In this document: positions 61,617-63,785 of the stretch, in pieces
How the letters are laid out: every line of letters begins with the position of its first letter
Position numbering within the stretch: the first letter of the stretch is position 1
Assembly (NCBI GenBank): GCA_023454175.1
Contig: JAEXRW010000011.1
Location: 1-63,785 of the forward strand
DNA length: 63,785 bases
Reading direction: 5' to 3'
From: Bacillota bacterium
Lineage (GTDB): Bacteria; Bacillota; Clostridia; Christensenellales; JAEXRW01
Position numbers and translations under genes: made by a program
The notes under the pieces: generated by a model
Databases searched by the model: none
Seen by the model: only the letters and a program-made list of their open reading frames with translations
Told to the model about the DNA's origin: nothing

Positions 61617-63785
61617 ATGCCTCAGCTCCGGCTCTGCCTCCTGGCCCTCGCCCTACCCTGTCTGGTCTGCACGCATCCGGCGCCTCGCCTCGTGCCGCCG
61701 GCGCTGCCGTCCCCGGCCCCGCTCGCGACCGAGCCCGTGCCCCCGAGTCTGCGCCATCCGCGCACCGGTGAGATCCGCCCCGAGGTGGGGGCGCCGTTGG
61801 AGGTGGAGTTGGAGGCGCGCAGCCTGGATCCGCAGTGCGAGACCCTGCTCCTCCGTTCACGCGAGCCAGTGGGTCAAGCCGTGGTGTTCGTGGAGACCGC
61901 CGGTCCGCGGCCCTGGTCCGGTGCCAACGCTGCCGGGGCCTTGGTCATCCGCCGGGCGGCCGCCGAGGCCGGCCAGCCCCTGCGTGGTCGCGTCTTCGAG
62001 CCCGCTTATCGTGGCCGGCCGGGTTTGGTGCACGCCTTCGAGCTGCCGACCACCACGAGCGTCACGCCCGACGGGCGGGCGCAACAGGCCTGGGTCGAGG
62101 CCTTGACGTCCTACCTGGGCAGCCGCCGCTCGCCCTGGCACGCCTTCGCGGCGCACCGCCTCGCGCAGGCCTTCAGCGCCGAGCCCGCCCCAGACACACG
62201 CGCGCGCCCGCAGCGTCGAGGAGCCCTGGTGGCGCAGCCCCGGCGCAACCCGAGCGATGTCGCGCGCCTGATGGAGACCACCACGGGCATGACGTCGATT
62301 CAGGAGGCCTTGCAGACCGAGCGCCGGCTCCTGGTCACCGAGGGTGAAAAGGCCAATGTGGACCTGAGCAGCCTCAAGGCGCCGCCCCTGGCCGAGCACC
62401 CCTGGACAGCCATGCTCGCCGCCCTGCACGCCGAAGCCCCCGATGAGCCTTTGGCCGCGGCCACGCCGGCGGACTTCTATTTCGTGCGCTTCCACGCCTT
62501 CGAGCACCTGATGCAGATGCTCGACAGGTTGGACGCCTGGATCACGCCCGCGACCAATCTCCTTTCAGACGTGGCGGAGGATCGGGGCCTGAGCGCCCGC
62601 TACGAGACCGAGCTGGGCCTGGGCCGCAGCGCCTTGGCTCGCGTGCTGGGACCGTCGGTGATCAGCGACGTCGCCGTGGTGGGCAGCGATCCCTATGTGC
62701 GCGAAGGCAGCGACCTGACTTTCATCTTCCGCGCCAAGTCCAAGGCCGCCTTCGAGCTGGCCCTGGCCAGCGCGCTCGCTGGTCATGGGTCCCAGCACGG
62801 CGGCCTGCAGACCAACCGGCTGGAGTACGAAGGCACGAGCATCGACGTGGCGCTCTCGCCGGACGGCTCGGTCCGCCAGCACCGGGCCAGCGTGAAGGGA
62901 CTGGAGATCGTCTCCAACAGCCCGACCGCCATCCGCCGCGTGGTCGCCACTCTGGTGGGCCGCCAACCCTGCCTGGCCGACGAACCCGACTTCCGCTACA
63001 TGATGGCGCGCGATCGGGCGGTGCGCGCGGACGTGCTCGCCTTCATGGGCGACCGCTTCATCGCCAACGTGGCAGGCCCGCGCCAGAGGATTCTGGAGGC
63101 ACGCCGGCAGATGGAGCTGGCGCGGCTGAGTACGCCGGGCTACGCGGCGCTGCTCTACGGCTGGATCTATGGCCGACCGCCGGCCGGGGTGGAGGAGCTG
63201 CGCGCCTCGCGCCTCCTGCGCCCGGAGGAGCTCGTGCACGCCAGCGGCGAGGCCATTCAGTGGAGCCCCCAGCAGGGAGCCCGCTCAATCTGGGGCACGC
63301 CGGCGGCGCTCACGCCGCTCATCGATCTGGAGACGCCGCGCCTGGTGACCCCTCTGGAGCGCGACGCCTACGCCGAGTTCGTGCGCGGCTACCAGGAGTA
63401 CTGGCGCCGCTATCTCGATCCGGCGGCCGTGCGCGTGGCCCTGGACCGCAAGTCCATGCAGGTCGACCTGCGCGTGCTGCCGCTCATCGACGCCAGCGAG
63501 TACCGCGATCTGGAAAAGGCAGTGGGGCATGCCCGCACCCTCCCGGGGCAGGCCAGCCCGGGTGTGCGCACCGTTCTGGGAATCGGCGAGAACGCGGATG
63601 TGCGGCACCAGGCCGCCCGTCTGGTACGTGGACTGCCGGGCGGAGGCCGCTTCGATTTGGACTGGTTGGGCGTATGGGCACTCCTGGGCATGGACGACAA
63701 CGCGCGGGCAGCCGAATTGGCCCTCGCCGAGGCCAATTCGGGCAACCCCGGCTTGCGCCCGCCCCCCCACCGGCCCGCCGCGGCG
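61617..63785 (+). CDS. Large exported protein of unknown function, cut by the window end
   Basis: At least 723 codons run without a stop to the window edge. The start MPQLRLCLLALALPCLVCTH is a signal peptide with a Cys suited to lipidation. A Pro-rich region follows (about 20-45), then FYFVRFHAFEHLMQMLDRLD, VVGSDPYVREGSDLTFIFRA, and later VRGYQEYWRRYLDPAAVRV. I do not recognise a family; the repeated arrangement resembles large extracellular proteins of Planctomycetota and Myxococcota. The high third-position GC fits its neighbours. The C-terminus is missing. Confidence 0.72.
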   Translation, partial: MPQLRLCLLALALPCLVCTHPAPRLVPPALPSPAPLATEPVPPSLRHPRTGEIRPEVGAPLEVELEARSLDPQCETLLLRSREPVGQAVVFVETAGPRPWSGANAAGALVIRRAAAEAGQPLRGRVFEPAYRGRPGLVHAFELPTTTSVTPDGRAQQAWVEALTSYLGSRRSPWHAFAAHRLAQAFSAEPAPDTRARPQRRGALVAQPRRNPSDVARLMETTTGMTSIQEALQTERRLLVTEGEKANVDLSSLKAPPLAEHPWTAMLAALHAEAPDEPLAAATPADFYFVRFHAFEHLMQMLDRLDAWITPATNLLSDVAEDRGLSARYETELGLGRSALARVLGPSVISDVAVVGSDPYVREGSDLTFIFRAKSKAAFELALASALAGHGSQHGGLQTNRLEYEGTSIDVALSPDGSVRQHRASVKGLEIVSNSPTAIRRVVATLVGRQPCLADEPDFRYMMARDRAVRADVLAFMGDRFIANVAGPRQRILEARRQMELARLSTPGYAALLYGWIYGRPPAGVEELRASRLLRPEELVHASGEAIQWSPQQGARSIWGTPAALTPLIDLETPRLVTPLERDAYAEFVRGYQEYWRRYLDPAAVRVALDRKSMQVDLRVLPLIDASEYRDLEKAVGHARTLPGQASPGVRTVLGIGENADVRHQAARLVRGLPGGGRFDLDWLGVWALLGMDDNARAAELALAEANSGNPGLRPPPHRPAAA

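Overview
The first ~56.5 kb (1-56511) reads as one continuous piece of a Gram-positive, low-to-mid GC Bacillota (Clostridia-type) chromosome from the origin-proximal part of the genome. The signs are a DnaD-type primosome protein with a DnaI/DnaC-type helicase loader, Soj/Spo0J (ParA/ParB) with three parS sites, the rpsF-ssb-rpsR-gdpP-rplI block, the replicative helicase dnaB, strong Shine-Dalgarno sites (GGAGG) and Rho-independent terminators with long T-runs. I cannot name a genus from the sequence alone.

Layout: murA, a small acetyltransferase, an FmdB-type zinc ribbon protein and the DnaD/DnaI pair (1-5.3 kb); an AT-rich orphan gene, a broken sortase, a proline-rich acetyltransferase, radC, a YitT transporter and a PepV-type dipeptidase (5.3-11.2 kb); zinc-ribbon membrane proteins and a paralogous pair of membrane proteins, one interrupted by an in-frame TAG (11.5-14.2 kb); parB-parA with promoter and parS cluster, then an array of GGCC-rich palindromes (14.3-16.7 kb); envelope and housekeeping genes including cvpA, a diacylglycerol-kinase-type lipid kinase, dapF, cca, a polysaccharide deacetylase and two DUF3298 proteins (16.8-29.8 kb); glnS, a flavin reductase and gltX (29.9-33.8 kb); an AT-rich gene with a TIR/deoxyribosyltransferase-like domain (35.0 kb); and the ribosomal/replication block rpsF-ssb-rpsR-gdpP-rplI (36.2-40.0 kb).

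rplI and dnaB, usually neighbours in Bacillota, are here separated by about 15 kb of accessory genes (40.2-54.9 kb). These are a family of small zinc-ribbon/DUF4190-like membrane proteins, some in tandem with duplicated leaders; a MalT/LuxR-type regulator; a 942-residue BspA-like secreted adhesin; and a two-component system divergent from a DUF2202 ferritin-like lipoprotein and a NapH-type polyferredoxin.

Two dispersed repeat families run through this chromosome: a 167-168 bp element with three hairpins (two copies, each between two near-copies of the local terminator hairpin), and a 27 bp GGCC-rich palindrome (seven copies) whose variants keep the stem paired.

At about 56.51 kb, immediately after the dnaB stop codon, the character of the DNA changes abruptly. 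GC content and third-position GC rise, GGAGG ribosome sites and Rho-independent terminators vanish, and the genes (Hanks-type Ser/Thr kinase, SDR, GT87-like membrane protein, dolichol-phosphate-mannose-synthase-like GT2, FAD oxidoreductase, a large unrecognised exported protein running off the end) look like those of a high-GC bacterium such as a Myxococcota or Planctomycetota relative. The simplest reading is a chimeric join of two genomes in assembly, although lateral transfer cannot be excluded from sequence alone.
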